Source: Oscheius dolichura (taxonomy: Eukaryota; Nematoda; Chromadorea; Rhabditida; Rhabditidae). From it: a stretch of DNA of 64,000 nucleotides. The translations under genes and the position numbers were made by a program. The stretch lies in assembly GCA_932521035.1 (NCBI GenBank), contig OW051495.1, positions 2,170,001 through 2,234,000 of the forward strand, written 5' to 3'. Under the pieces are notes generated by a model, which saw only the letters and a program-made list of their open reading frames with translations, had not been told where the DNA came from and ran no database searches. This document shows, piece after piece, positions 54,551 through 64,000 of this stretch. Each line of letters begins with the position of its first letter. Position 1 is the first letter of the stretch.

Positions 54551-57500
54551 TTAAGAAATGAGAGGAGTGGGAAGATAGCCGTGGCGGAGCATTGACTTCA
54601 TGCTCCATCCGTTGTTGTAGGTGCCGTCGTCGCCGTACTGCTTCCAGGCCCAGAAGGCGTATCCCTTGGCAGGGGAGAAGCTGTCCAATTCCGTCTGAAT
54701 CTCACCCTTTTTCTGTTTAAAATGATCAAAAACCTGGGAGAATTGCTTCATTTGGCCGTCATTCATGGGCGGGGTGGCCGACGAGGCGAGACTCCACTCC
54801 CCGATAAAGAGCCAGTTGCCCTTCCATGACTGCACCTGGTTCTTGTAGTTACGGGCAGCCGTTTGGATCTGGAAATTTGGAATTTATTGGCCAAAAGGGG
54901 ATAATATCAACCTGGTCATTGCTCTGTCCCTCGTATCCCCAGACGTAGTAAGGATGCCACTCGTGGCGGAGGTTGTACCAGTTGCCACCGGTCATGAAGC
55001 TATCCCAGCCGCCAACTCCGGGGTCTAAAATATTCTTATGTGTTTTGGCTGTCTTATAAAAGTTCAGCTGGAATTTTTGACCGTTACTTTGAACATCTAA
55101 GGTGGCTATATAATTTTCTCCTTACAGGAATGAATAAACGGAGAAAATCAAAAAGTAGCAAAGTCGAAATGACGCGAAGGAAACCCCAAAGAATAGGGAC
55201 AAGACAATAACTCAATTGAGTTGTATTTTTGTCTAACCTTGATAAACTTCAAGTGAAACGAAAAATATTCAAAACAGCCAACTTCATGCCTTGATCACTA
55301 ACATAACGTTTTTGATTTGGGTTCAAATGGTACCTCGGAATGTTACCAGTTCTGCCCAGCATAAATAAGTGACTCATAAAACTAAATTAATTAACACACA
55401 AAATTCAAGATCAGGATTGATCTGACGCAATATGCCCGTGTTTATAATATCCGCCGGAGTAGCATCTTCAATCGCTATATAGTCTATATAAGGACATGGT
55501 GAAAGAAATGAGAATGATTCAGATGCCCCCACCCCCCGTACGAACTGTGACTCCCTAACTGCGCGTTTCACTAGAAGACGGATTATTTTAGTCACCGAAA
55601 TATGTTTTCCCCAAAAATTTTGACTCACACTGTTGGTCGAGAAGAGGCGAGATGGACAGGAGACAATCGGATCCGACTCCATTTCTAATCCTGCCGTAAG
55701 CATCATAGTAGTACTGCTTTAGAACGTTGATATCTTGGTTCACCGGCTCGTTCAGGAGTCCGATTCCTGAAGGTTGCCGTTATTTATAGAGGATACGGTA
55801 GTTACCCAAGAAGGAAGCCTCATCCTTGTAGCGTCGGGCGAGGAATTCGACAGCGTCGAGGGTGTTGTTGACGTTCTCCTGGTACTGGGCCCAGTAGGCG
55901 TGTCCTGAAACATTTGACTATCATTGTTACGCTCTTTATTCAAGGATAACTGTAAAAGCCGAATGGTGAGAAAATATAAGCACGAGGTAGAGCAATAAAA
56001 ATACCTGGATTCTCCGGTCCGGAGTGGTCATTTCCATTCTGGCTTCCCTTGGCTCCGTGCATGTTGATGATAATGAGCAGATTGTGTTTAGGGCCCCAGT
56101 TCTTGATGGCGGTGTCGAGGTAGGCCAGTCCCCCGGGGGCGTACATCTTCCAGCCGTCGTTGTCTCCTCCTCCGCTCTTGTCGAATCCAACAATCCAGTA
56201 GCCGATAGGAATACGAAGCACATTCACTCCGGCAGCAGAGATGTCGGCAAAGTCCTGCTCCTTGTAGAAATTGTCACGGTGGGCCTTGAACTGGGCATCT
56301 CCTGAAAGATGAGGCTTGTTTTTGGAAAAGGGAAGGCGTTGGTTTCTGGTTGATGAAAAATGCAAAATGGAAGAGGGCCCGCTATCAGGAAAGCGTTTGC
56401 GCGTCTATAAGCCAAATGCAAAACCGGAAAGAAATTCAAATGTAAAAATATACTTGAGAAGAATTCTGAAAAGAGAAGCCACTTCTGGAAAACACAAGTA
56501 TGCCTCCGGCCGTCTTCGACGGCGCAGGGGTTAACAACTCGATCGAAAAACAGTCGAAGCGCCGGCTCTCCCTTCCCAAAGCGCTGTTCTAGTAATTTTC
56601 TTGTCGAATAAGCTTTGACAGTCGGATAAGGTCAGCCGGACGAAACTTTCTGCTTCTCTCTCATTTGACCGGTCAATCCGTACAGACGACAGGTCATACA
56701 TACAGACAGACAGACAGACATTTACCCATTATTAGGATAGGATTATAACTACTGTTTTATCCCCTGCTTAGAACAATAATAAGTCAAAACAGATGCCATA
56801 AATTAAATGAACAAAAATATTGTCCGTATAATGTTGTACTGAAACTTTAAAGGTGCCACTTTATCTAGCGCTACAGTAACTAGACTGTGATTATCTATAA
56901 CATCCTCAACTAGATATTTTATTTTGGTAAAGATTCAAAAGACAATCGCTTTTTGTTGTGCCCAGAATTTTTTGAGTTCAGACAGTATCACTATTTTAAA
57001 AAGAGAAAACTCAAAGAAACCTTGTGATTTGACAGGAATGTACAAAAAGAGGGCGATAATAGAAGAGTCAAACCGCTGCACTTTTTAAAGAAAACGGTTG
57101 ATGAATTCTCTTGTTTTAGTGATTCCTTTTTGAAGGTGGACACCTTCCGCCTCATACTTCAATGATTTGTATCTACGATCTCCCGTCGCTTTCAAGTGAC
57201 TGAAACAAAATACCCATGATTTTGGACCACTGAAATAGATCCACATTTCAAAGGACAGTTTTGTACACGATTATATCTTCCAAGGATCGTCGTTTCGAAT
57301 AAGGGTTTCTTGTTTCAAATGCTTTAAAAGTGCAGTGGTTTGATTCTTCAAAATATCGCCCTCTTTTTGTACATTCCTGTCAAACCACAGGGTTTCTTTG
57401 AGTTTCCTCTTTTTTCCTCTTTTTAAAATAGTGATCGTTCTCTTTTTGTTAATTCGTTTACGAATTTTTATGAGAATTTCGTGACAAAAAGAGACTTTTT

Positions 57501-57971
57501 GGAGCTAAAAGAGTAGTTTCCCTCCAATGCAGGGTCGAGGTATTCAATGTCTGTTTTTTTATGTTGGAGACTTTTATGAGCTCAAATACTAGATGTTTTG
57601 CTTACAAGTTAGCTCCTTCTTGCCTTGCTGACATCTGATGAATAGGAATTGCAAAAACGAACCTTTAGCGTGTCCGAGATACTTCATGGTGACGTATTCT
57701 CCTCCATTGGCCGTGTCGTCGGGAACGCCTTGCCATGCCGGCGAGGCTAAACCGTTCTCTTTTCGATATAATTCAATCGACTCCTACAGCTGGTCATCCA
57801 GTGCTCAGCCACCAGCCATCCTCCCAAGTTGGCGCCCTTCATGAAGATGCTTCCATCCTTGATTCCCTTCTTCGTGTCGGCCAGAGACAGTTTCTGGGTC
57901 GGGTCGTGGAGGGAATAGGCCAGAGCGGCCCCGAGAAGGGAGAACACCAGCAGGAGGGATGGGTTTAACAT
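54551..57971 (-). CDS. Secreted GH5 exo-beta-1,3-glucanase-like enzyme
   Basis: Minus-strand exons are 57971-57788, 57746-57663, 56301-56005, 55904-55806, 55766-55629, 55024-54912 and 54868-54551 (410 aa). After a signal peptide (LLLVFSLLGAALA) come MKGANLGGWLVAEHWM, VLRIPIGYWI and INMHGAKGSQNGNDHSG, all hallmark blocks of GH5 exo-glucanases. LNEP gives the acid/base Glu at about residue 228, and LFIGEWSLA the nucleophile Glu at about 329. It would hydrolyse beta-glucan outside the cell; beta-1,3 specificity is inferred from the GGWL/HGAPGSQNG-type blocks, and a cellulase is the alternative. Animals rarely have GH5, but nematodes have acquired GH5 genes horizontally more than once. Here six introns show it is fully nematode-adapted. 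Intron 2 contains MITE X copy 2 and a CAGA-type repeat. Confidence 0.9.
56505..56745. repeat. CAGA-tailed dispersed repeat in GH5 intron 2
   Basis: GACAGTCGGATAAGGTCAG-type sequence, TTTCTGCTTCTCTC, then (CAGA)n and CCCATTATTAGGATAGG. Same family as 13.5, 19.8 and 50.9 kb. Confidence 0.6.
56987..57534. mobile_element. Inverted-repeat MITE-like element X, copy 2 (GH5 intron 2)
   Basis: Arms 56987-57092 and about 57328-57428 are inverted copies with the same sequence as the element at 34218-34798, including the 3' extension (AATTCGTTTACGAATTTTTA). Confidence 0.8.
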
Positions 57972-57979
57972 CCTGAATG

Positions 57980-59255
57980 GAGGGGATATTTCTGTTTTTC
58001 TGACGATTGGGAGAAAAGAAGATGTAGGAAGGTAAAAATCAGGCCAAATTATCAAAGAATGGCGTGATTTAGCGAAGTAAATTTTAAATTGTTTTAGCGT
58101 AACCATAAAAGTAAGGAAACTTGTTAGACACACTGCATCAAAGGTTGGTCGTTGCTTTTTTTCAGCAAAAAAAAATTTTCATTCAATTTCAAGAGATGAA
58201 AATGAACTCTGCCAATTTCAACCTTACATGGCTACAAGTCCAAGGAAGAGATTTAGTTATGGAAGTTTTATATTGTTTTGGCGCAACGGTATAAATGAAA
58301 AAGATGATGTGGCCGGCTTTTGGCGCGTATTATGCTCTTTGATAAAAGATCTTTTCGATATGGTAAAACAACATGAAGAAGTATTGGAAGGCGGTTTTTT
58401 GCAACAAAATAGAGTAACCCTTGAAGGAGTGGCTCTATAACCAAATAAACGCTCCTTTTGGTGAGCTAAATGACATGAACTCTGGCGTGACCAGAATAAA
58501 CAGATTGATCTAGTCGTTGTTTAATAAGTATCGCGAAACATTGAAAAAGACGAGACTTGGTAACTGATAACTGAAGAATCCACGAGTCGCAAAAGAAATC
58601 AGGCCACTGTGATTCTGTTTTCTTGCTCAGTTTGGCTTTATATTGGATTGGAAAAAAGAAGGGGGCACAAGCCACATGGCGATAACTGTTCCACGGAGAA
58701 GGCAAAGTTTCCCGGCTGATAAGGCCGACTGCTGCTCAGAGAGTCGATTTTTGCCGCTGATAATGGAGAAATTTGATCCCAAACATGGTCCCAGCCCCGT
58801 TTTTGGCAGTTTCAGTGTTCGAGAAAGGGCTGGGGACGGGCAGCAGTTCGGCCAGAGAAGATAAGAGGACGTTCTATCCGATTAGCTGTAAACATTCCCG
58901 GACGGGGAGACGGGAAAAAGGCAGAAAAACCGATGAAGAGGGCAAATTACACGATCGGGCCTTCACACCAGGCTGGGCGGGTACCCGAGCCCGGCCCAAA
59001 CCCCCTCAGCCCTGCTTCAAACCTCCTTCCTGGTTGAGACTCCAAAAGAGAGACGGCATGTCGACGAGGAGATTAAGCCGTCCCATGGCATTTCCCGGTG
59101 ACTTGTCCAAGGGGAGGAGTTTTCGACAAGCTGTTTAGGAAATTGGGAATGAATTAGAGTTTATTGATGAATTATGTATATCAAAAGTAAAATAAAGAAG
59201 CAAGAAGAAACAAAATTCAACCTTTCGGCAGTGAATAACTCAAAGAATCGAATAT
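57980..59255. other. Gene-poor stretch
   Basis: A 70-codon frame at 58228-58440 (plus) has a coherent helical end (DLFDMVKQHEEVLEGG) but no recognised family; it may be a decayed transposon ORF. The frame at 58773-59138 is Arg/Pro-rich and unsupported. Confidence 0.35.
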
Positions 59256-59262
59256 TTCGTCT

Positions 59263-59509
59263 TCAGCAGCATCTACACTTGCCGTCATAGTCACAGCAGA
59301 CATGGAACATACATTGCCCTAGTGATACGCGGGGATCCATCTTGATAGCCTCCTCGAGGCTCTGAAAAGTTCGTTTGATGCATAGGAAATAAGAAACTGA
59401 CAACCACTCTGAAGCGTTTGGCGGTTATTGGCTCCTCCACCGCCTGAAGGGGGACTGGAGTAGAAACCGCGCTGGCAACAAGGACGACGAGGAAAAGCTT
59501 GAAGAACAT
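59263..59509 (-). CDS. Small secreted cysteine-rich peptide, family 1 (a)
   Basis: Minus-strand exons are 59509-59402 and 59361-59263 (68 aa). The signal peptide MFFKLFLVVLVASAVSTPVP is followed by a basic-acidic spacer (ITAKRFRVV), then SLEEAIKMDP and CMFHVCCDYDGKCRCC. The cysteine pattern C-x4-CC-x5-C-x-CC is shared with (c), (e) and (f) with small length changes. An upstream ATG (MKRSIDLI) exists but the internal one fits the paralogues. Divergent from the gene at 59977. Function unknown; possibly defence or signalling, by secretion and cysteine content only. Confidence 0.8.
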
Positions 59510-59615
59510 TATGAGGTCGATGCTTCGCTTCATATGTTTGTCTTTTTATACTGTCCATTTTGACTGCTACAGTCTATTCGATGTTTTTTGTTTGGGGTTG
59601 GTCCTGAAGAAAATA

Positions 59616-59628
59616 TACAGTCATCTTG
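59616..59628 (-). promoter_or_regulatory. Shared upstream element of peptide gene (a)
   Basis: TACAGTCATCTTG (plus reading), 107 bp upstream of the ATG. Confidence 0.55.
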
Positions 59629-59976
59629 CCATCCAAAATGTCCTTTGTCCTAACGAATGGCAGGCACACTTGCTCCTGCCACATTTTGTCAGATTTTAAA
59701 GCAGTTTCCGGTTCTCTATTAGAAGAAGAAAGTGCTCCAAGACCCCCCGGTTTACAGTAATCTCGGTCAAATCTCTTTGCACCCATAATTTTGGATGGAT
59801 GCAGCCGGCTCCGTTATTTATTTACCCAGGTCATGTTTTCCCCTTTTCACACCTGTACTTTCACGATAAACTAGCGAATTTCTCTCTTTGTATTGCCCTT
59901 CTTCCCATTTGTGCCCTTATTTACTTCCCTTTTTGACTATAAAATCCCCTGGTCAAGAGAGAGATACCGTCTAAAA

Positions 59977-60273
59977 ATGCTGAAGACTTTCTTCTTCTTC
60001 GCTCTGCTGATTGTCTCCAGCTCCGCTTGTTGCAGATGTATCCCGCCCATTAGACACATTTGTTTGCCCCAATGTTGTTTAACTGAGGAGGGCAGTGGCA
60101 GCATTGCGGTATGTTTCCATTTTATTCTAAGTTATTGAAAAGTTCAGTCCGTTGAAGAGCTGGAGACACTGGACCTGATTGGCATTGCAGCCAAGGGACG
60201 GTTCCTAGAGGATTGTGAGTGTCATTATGTACCACCGCTTGGAATTGAATGCACTTGCCCCTTCAAGAAGTAA
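59977..60273 (+). CDS. Small secreted cysteine-rich peptide, family 2 (b)
   Basis: Exons are 59977-60108 and 60148-60273 (85 aa). The signal peptide MLKTFFFFALLIVSSSA is followed by CCRC, CLPQCC, a spacer (VEELETLDLIGIAAKG) and CECHYVPPLGIECTCPFKK. It is paralogous to (d), with the same C-terminus and intron site. TATAAAA near 59938. Function unknown. Confidence 0.8.
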
Positions 60274-60490
60274 CTCATTTCACACAGATCTACCAACTAA
60301 TGCTGGTTTCTCTCCTGTCTCGTATTCATAAAGGTTCTAGAACAGTTTTGTTTAGAAAAGTGGTAATCACTTGTCGGAGAGTTTATTGGTACGGTCAAGT
60401 TTCACGCGCCGAATAAAGGAGCAAGAAGAAGAAAGCACAGTACTTCTCTGGCCTCTTTTGTGTTCCAATACTTGAATTTTTTGCTGCCAT

Positions 60491-60819
60491 CTAGCAGCAG
60501 TTGCACTTCCCGTTGAAGTCACAGCAGACACTGAACTGACACTGCATCAGCGACATACTGGGATCCATCTTGACCGCCTCTTCGTGGCTCTAGATCATAA
60601 AATAAGGCTAAAAATAGGAAAAGGAAAACTCACAACCACTCTGACTCCTTCGGTAGGCTTTGGTCCCTCCGCTCCGTGAGATTCAACCTGTCGGAGGCAT
60701 AACCCTACATCTGCCTGGAATTTCTTCTTGTTATTAGGGAAAAATTGGGTTACCTGCTCGGGAACAGGAACGGAAATGATGCTGGCAACGAGGAAAAAGA
60801 AGAGGAAGGCGGAGAACAT
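60491..60819 (-). CDS. Small secreted cysteine-rich peptide, family 1 (c)
   Basis: Minus-strand exons are 60819-60754, 60714-60634 and 60589-60491 (81 aa). The signal peptide MFSAFLFFFLVASIIS is followed by VPVPEQ, a spacer containing one extra Cys (DVGLCLRQVESHG), VRVV, SHEEAVKMDP and CQFSVCCDFNGKCNCC. Three exons where (a) has two, so (a) probably lost intron 1. Divergent from (d). Confidence 0.8.
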
Positions 60820-60922
60820 GGTTCAACTTGGAGAGAAGACTATCTTGCTCTCTTTTATATCCAGATTTATGGCTATTTTGGAACCATTTCTAAATATTAT
60901 GGAAATACTTCTCGGAGAATGG

Positions 60923-60935
60923 CACAGTCATCTCG
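60923..60935 (-). promoter_or_regulatory. Shared upstream element of peptide gene (c)
   Basis: CACAGTCATCTCG, two changes from the TACAGTCATCTTG form, 104 bp upstream of the ATG. Confidence 0.5.
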
Positions 60936-61365
60936 TTCCAAAAATATCGCTTCTCTAAATCTATAATATTTGTGAATACAGTGACTGTTTGTAGACTTTT
61001 CAATATTTCAGGGACTATTTATAGATTAGGAATTGGCTTTGAGACTAGCTTCTTTGAGGCATCGTCAATGTAGCAAAAATTCTAACCAAATGCTTCCCGA
61101 TAGTCTCCAAGTGCCACATAAGATAAGCAGTTTTGTATTCAAAAAGGCGATAGGAACACTGTTCCAGGGTCTTTCCAAATGACGATGGCACTTAGTCATC
61201 GGGGTCGCCGTTATGTGTTTGTACAACGCTTGTTGTCTTCCCGTTTTCGGCTACACTCATCCGATTAAACTTCCCAATATTCCGGAAAAGGGCTTTATGT
61301 CCTTATTTACCTTCTCCTTTTTGGTATAAAATCCACTGGCCAAAAAGAAAAGACACCGTCTTAAA

Positions 61366-61651
61366 ATGCTGAAGACCTTCCTCCTTCTAACTGTCCTGGT
61401 CGCCTCCATCTCTGCCTGTTGCCAGTGTAACGGCCTCGGATACGCCTGTCTCCCGGAATGTTGTCCCAAAGGACAGAAAAGTGTTGTCGTGGTATTTTAT
61501 TCCCTTTATCTCGAATCATCAACGAGTTCAGCCTGTTGAGGATGTCCCGAACCCCGGCCCTACAGCCATCTCCGTGAAGCAGCGTTCCTCCTGCAGTTGT
61601 CATTATGTGCCCCCTCTTGGACTTCAATGCACGTGCCCCTTCAAGAAGTAG
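61366..61651 (+). CDS. Small secreted cysteine-rich peptide, family 2 (d)
   Basis: Exons are 61366-61491 and 61532-61651 (81 aa). The signal peptide MLKTFLLLTVLVASISA is followed by CCQC, CLPECC, a Pro-rich spacer and CSCHYVPPLGLQCTCPFKK. Same phase-0 intron as (b). TATAAAA near 61325. Confidence 0.82.
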
Positions 61652-61955
61652 TACTTTTCTGCGATCGCATGGCATGGAGTGATGCCCTCTCTTCAATTTC
61701 TTATTCATAAACATTTTGAAACATTTACAGAGTGCGGCCTTTCCTTCATTGCTTTCAAATAAAGTTATTGCTATATCTAAAAGAAACAAAGGCGGCTTCT
61801 CTCGGCCTCGCTACAATTTGTGGAACCATGATAAAAAATTTTAGAAAGTTTATTTATTCATATGTCGAGTAGCAAACAAATACAAGAGCGGGTTAAATGG
61901 ATAGGATGAAGCATTCGTAGCCACGACAGCAGGAACATTCCCTTTTTGCAGTCAT

Positions 61956-62237
61956 CTAGCAGCAGCGACATTTGCCGCTGAAGTCACAGCAAACTTGGGT
62001 GCAAATGATCCATGAAGCAGGCGAATCAGCCTTGACAACCTCCTCGGGGTTCTAAAAGTCGTCATCTGAATTGGGAAATAGAAAACTTACGGCTAGTTTG
62101 AATCCATTGGCGACATTTGATTGAGCACCGACCTGAAAATGTCTTCTGGTTATAACTTGAAGGGGAATTACCTGATCAGGAACAGGAGAACAAATAGCAC
62201 TGGCAACGAGAGCGATGAGAAGGAACTGGAAGAACAT
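61956..62237 (-). CDS. Small secreted cysteine-rich peptide, family 1 (e)
   Basis: Minus-strand exons are 62237-62172, 62132-62091 and 62051-61956 (67 aa). The signal peptide MFFQFLLIALVASAICS is followed by PVPDQ, a short middle exon (VGAQSNVANGFKLA), NPEEVVKAD and CTQVCCDFSGKCRCC. All introns are phase 0. Confidence 0.8.
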
Positions 62238-62339
62238 TGTTCGGCTTAGATTGACTCCGCCTCTCCTTGCTTTTATATTCTCTTCTGGAGCTATTTTTGT
62301 TCAGTTAGGTGCATTGTGCTACTATTGCAATAGTTATTA

Positions 62340-62352
62340 TACAGTCATCTTG
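62340..62352 (-). promoter_or_regulatory. Shared upstream element of peptide gene (e)
   Basis: TACAGTCATCTTG, 103 bp upstream of the ATG; a TATA-like box (AATATAAAAG) is near 62270. Confidence 0.55.
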
Positions 62353-62459
62353 AAACAAATATGTTTTCTTCAAACTGTTTCTAAAAATGGTCAAATACAG
62401 TCAGCTCTTATTGATCCATTGATACGTCATCTGGTAATTCCCTGTAATTAATTTTCCGC

Positions 62460-62940
62460 TCTTTCTATGGTGCAAAAGGTGGACTCCTCTAGAATCTCGC
62501 TCAAATGGTCTGAAGAGGTTGTGAAAAAAGCAAATGGTTCCCTTGAAAACGACAGTTTTTCCTTCAAAGATGTCCTTCTGGAAGATCGCTATCAGTTGCT
62601 CTTCAGGTCCTATCTGTTTGTTCACGACATGTTTTCCTTTTTTTCCAGCTACAGTCATTCTTTAAAATATCTCTTGATCTTGATGATCTTATTGTGGGCC
62701 TTACCTTCTTTGTAGATCCGCTAAAAGAGTAAAATAATCAGCTGACGAGATTCCGCATCTAGAGAAGTTAGAAGAAGGGTTTGATGCTTTCAAAGTAACA
62801 AGAAGTAGCTCATTTCATTCAATGTAAAAATTTAGACGTCCGTTCAGTAGTTTATTTCTTTTTTCTTCTTATTCATAAGATTTATAAAACATTGGCGATA
62901 TAAAGAAGTAACAATACAGGGCGAACTTTGAGTAGTCCAA
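62460..62940. other. Intergenic stretch between (e) and (f)
   Basis: Contains TTTTTCCAGCTACAGTCA near 62640-62660, also found near 63485-63500. Both are upstream of a family-1 gene and may be remnants of the tandem duplication. No gene supported. Confidence 0.4.
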
Positions 62941-62943
62941 AAT

Positions 62944-63237
62944 TTAGCAACAATGGCACTTCTTCCTCCTGTATGTGTAATCACAACAGTTATACTCGCA
63001 TGCCGGTAATGACATTGCTTCACCAGTTTTCACGGCGTTTTCATGCCCCTAAAGAGTTTTCTGAAAAAGGATAGGAATAAAACTGACGATCATTTGGAGT
63101 TTTGCCTCCAGCACGTTATCTTGGATGATCTGGAAACCTCTTTTATTGGTGATTTGACGAGTTGGAAATACCTCTTTCGGTACAAGACCGCAAATGGCGC
63201 TGGCTACGAGAGCGAAGAGAAAGAACTTGAAGAACAT
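62944..63237 (-). CDS. Small secreted cysteine-rich peptide, family 1 (f)
   Basis: Minus-strand exons are 63237-63172, 63129-63088 and 63048-62944 (70 aa). The signal peptide MFFKFFLFALVASAICG is followed by LVPKE, a short middle exon (IIQDNVLEAKLQMI), GHENAVKTG and CEYNCCDYTYRRKKCHCC. The last intron has two candidate AG acceptors 12 bp apart; the distal one keeps the family alignment. Confidence 0.78.
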
Positions 63238-63316
63238 TGCTCAGATGGCTCTCGACTTCCTTCGTTGCTTTTTATAGTTAGGTTTTTGGTTATTTCTAGG
63301 TCTTTTCTAGAAAAGA

Positions 63317-63329
63317 TACAGTCATCTTG
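63317..63329 (-). promoter_or_regulatory. Shared upstream element of peptide gene (f)
   Basis: TACAGTCATCTTG, 80 bp upstream of the ATG; a TATA-like box is near 63270. Confidence 0.55.
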
Positions 63330-63559
63330 TGACAGATACGCTTCTTCCTCTTAATTGTTTACAATTCTTTACTCTGACCGTAAAAATGGGCGAAAACATC
63401 GTAAGAAGATCTACAAATGTGTCATTTTATGCTGTTGTGACCCTGTTTGCTTGCTCATGGCCTGTTTTCCTCTTTTTCCCATTTTTTTCCAGCTACAGTC
63501 AAACTAGTAAACTTCTCTCTATATTGGCTTTATGTTTATGTTGACTAGAAGTGCCCAGT

Positions 63560-64000
63560 TTTATTGTGAGGGGCGCCTTGGCCGGCTGCGGGACCCGTTC
63601 GTGGTGAGACCTCAAGCCACAGGGCGACAGTTTGGTTCCTCCTTCGACCAATATCTTTTGTTTTGTCTATGAACACGTGAGAATGGAGAGAGAGAGACGA
63701 ACCACAGCTCCCCTTCCAGGTGGTACCATATGAGAGGAGACGCGGGTAGATGGAGCGGTAGAGGGGCGAAGGTCACAGGGAATAATGTAAAGGGACTGGA
63801 TGCCAATAGTAGAGCAGCAGTGGGATTTGGGGGAAATGATCGGAGAAAGGAAGCGAAAGGGGGGCAGAGGGAAACGCGTAGGATAGTTCTAGGGGAGAGA
63901 GGGGCGTGGAAGAAGGGAGTAGAAGGGGACTGGGAAACTGGGCAAGAAACTGTGAGAGAGAAGGAACCGAACGGGGAGCAGGAGAAGAGCGAAAGGGACT
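63560..64000. other. Purine-rich terminal stretch
   Basis: The plus strand is strongly enriched in G and A (GGAGAGAGAGAGACG, GAAAGGGGGGCAGAGGG). No gene is recognised; open frames here reflect composition. Confidence 0.4.

Noticed and set aside
54395..54595. Longer NPC1 C-terminus by reading through to the stop at 54593
   Set aside because: It would overlap the convergent GH5 CDS. A 41-bp GT-AG intron gives a stop at 54490 followed by AATAAA.
58773..59138. 121-codon Arg/Pro-rich frame
   Set aside because: Composition-driven, with no start context or homologue recognised.
1..64000. CRISPR arrays, bacterial operons, rRNA
   Set aside because: No regular short repeat-spacer structure, ribosome-binding sites or rRNA sequence; the window is eukaryotic.

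Overview
The window is eukaryotic and almost certainly from a nematode. Introns are short (about 40-60 bp is common) with TTTCAG acceptors. The gene content is nematode-typical: multi-ShKT secreted proteins, glycine-rich secreted peptides, an srd-like seven-TM chemoreceptor and a full NPC1 homologue. A repeated minus-strand motif with the core TGTTTCA resembles the 21U-RNA/piRNA upstream motif of clade V nematodes. Together with an intron-bearing GH5 glucanase, it makes a free-living Rhabditina/Diplogastridae-like worm the best guess. This is inference; no species can be named.

Layout. 1-26 kb: a cluster of eight intact genes (A-H) for secreted proteins of about 241-250 aa with four ShKT-like cysteine modules, on both strands, plus orphan exons and pseudogene pieces. 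B and E lie in a duplicated block, C and G share loss of one intron, and D and H are paralogues. All eight share a TATA-box promoter layout and a conserved 3'UTR signature. Inside this region are a Tc1/mariner-like non-autonomous element (18.4-19.3 kb) and a small GNAT-like gene (20.4-21.6 kb). A GATA-finger exon is present twice near the left end (0.07 and 4.2 kb).

26-32 kb: three genes for short secreted Gly-rich (one His/Asp-rich) peptides resembling nematode antimicrobial peptides, separated by a stretch rich in the piRNA-like motif and inverted repeats. 32.5-36.3 kb: a 930-bp inverted duplication with a 1.9-kb spacer. 36.6-38.1 kb: an srd-like receptor with a G38 tract in its first intron. 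38.1-40.9 kb: small or broken sequences, including an inverted copy of an NPC1 exon. 41.0-54.5 kb: a 32-exon NPC1 gene whose CDS sums to 1,280 aa, with several MITE-like insertions in introns. 54.55-57.97 kb (minus): a seven-exon GH5 exo-beta-1,3-glucanase-like secreted enzyme of 410 aa, convergent with NPC1. 59.2-63.3 kb: six tiny secreted cysteine-rich peptides of two families, partly in divergent pairs; the minus-strand family shares an upstream TACAGTCATCTTG element.

The gene set leans to the cell exterior: secreted ShKT proteins, antimicrobial-like peptides, cysteine-rich peptides, a glycosidase and a chemoreceptor. This fits surface, immune or digestive secretion, but no operon-like arrangement is visible. 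Exon boundaries were read by hand from GT/AG signals, phase continuity and paralogue comparison. Every multi-exon CDS listed closes to a multiple of three.
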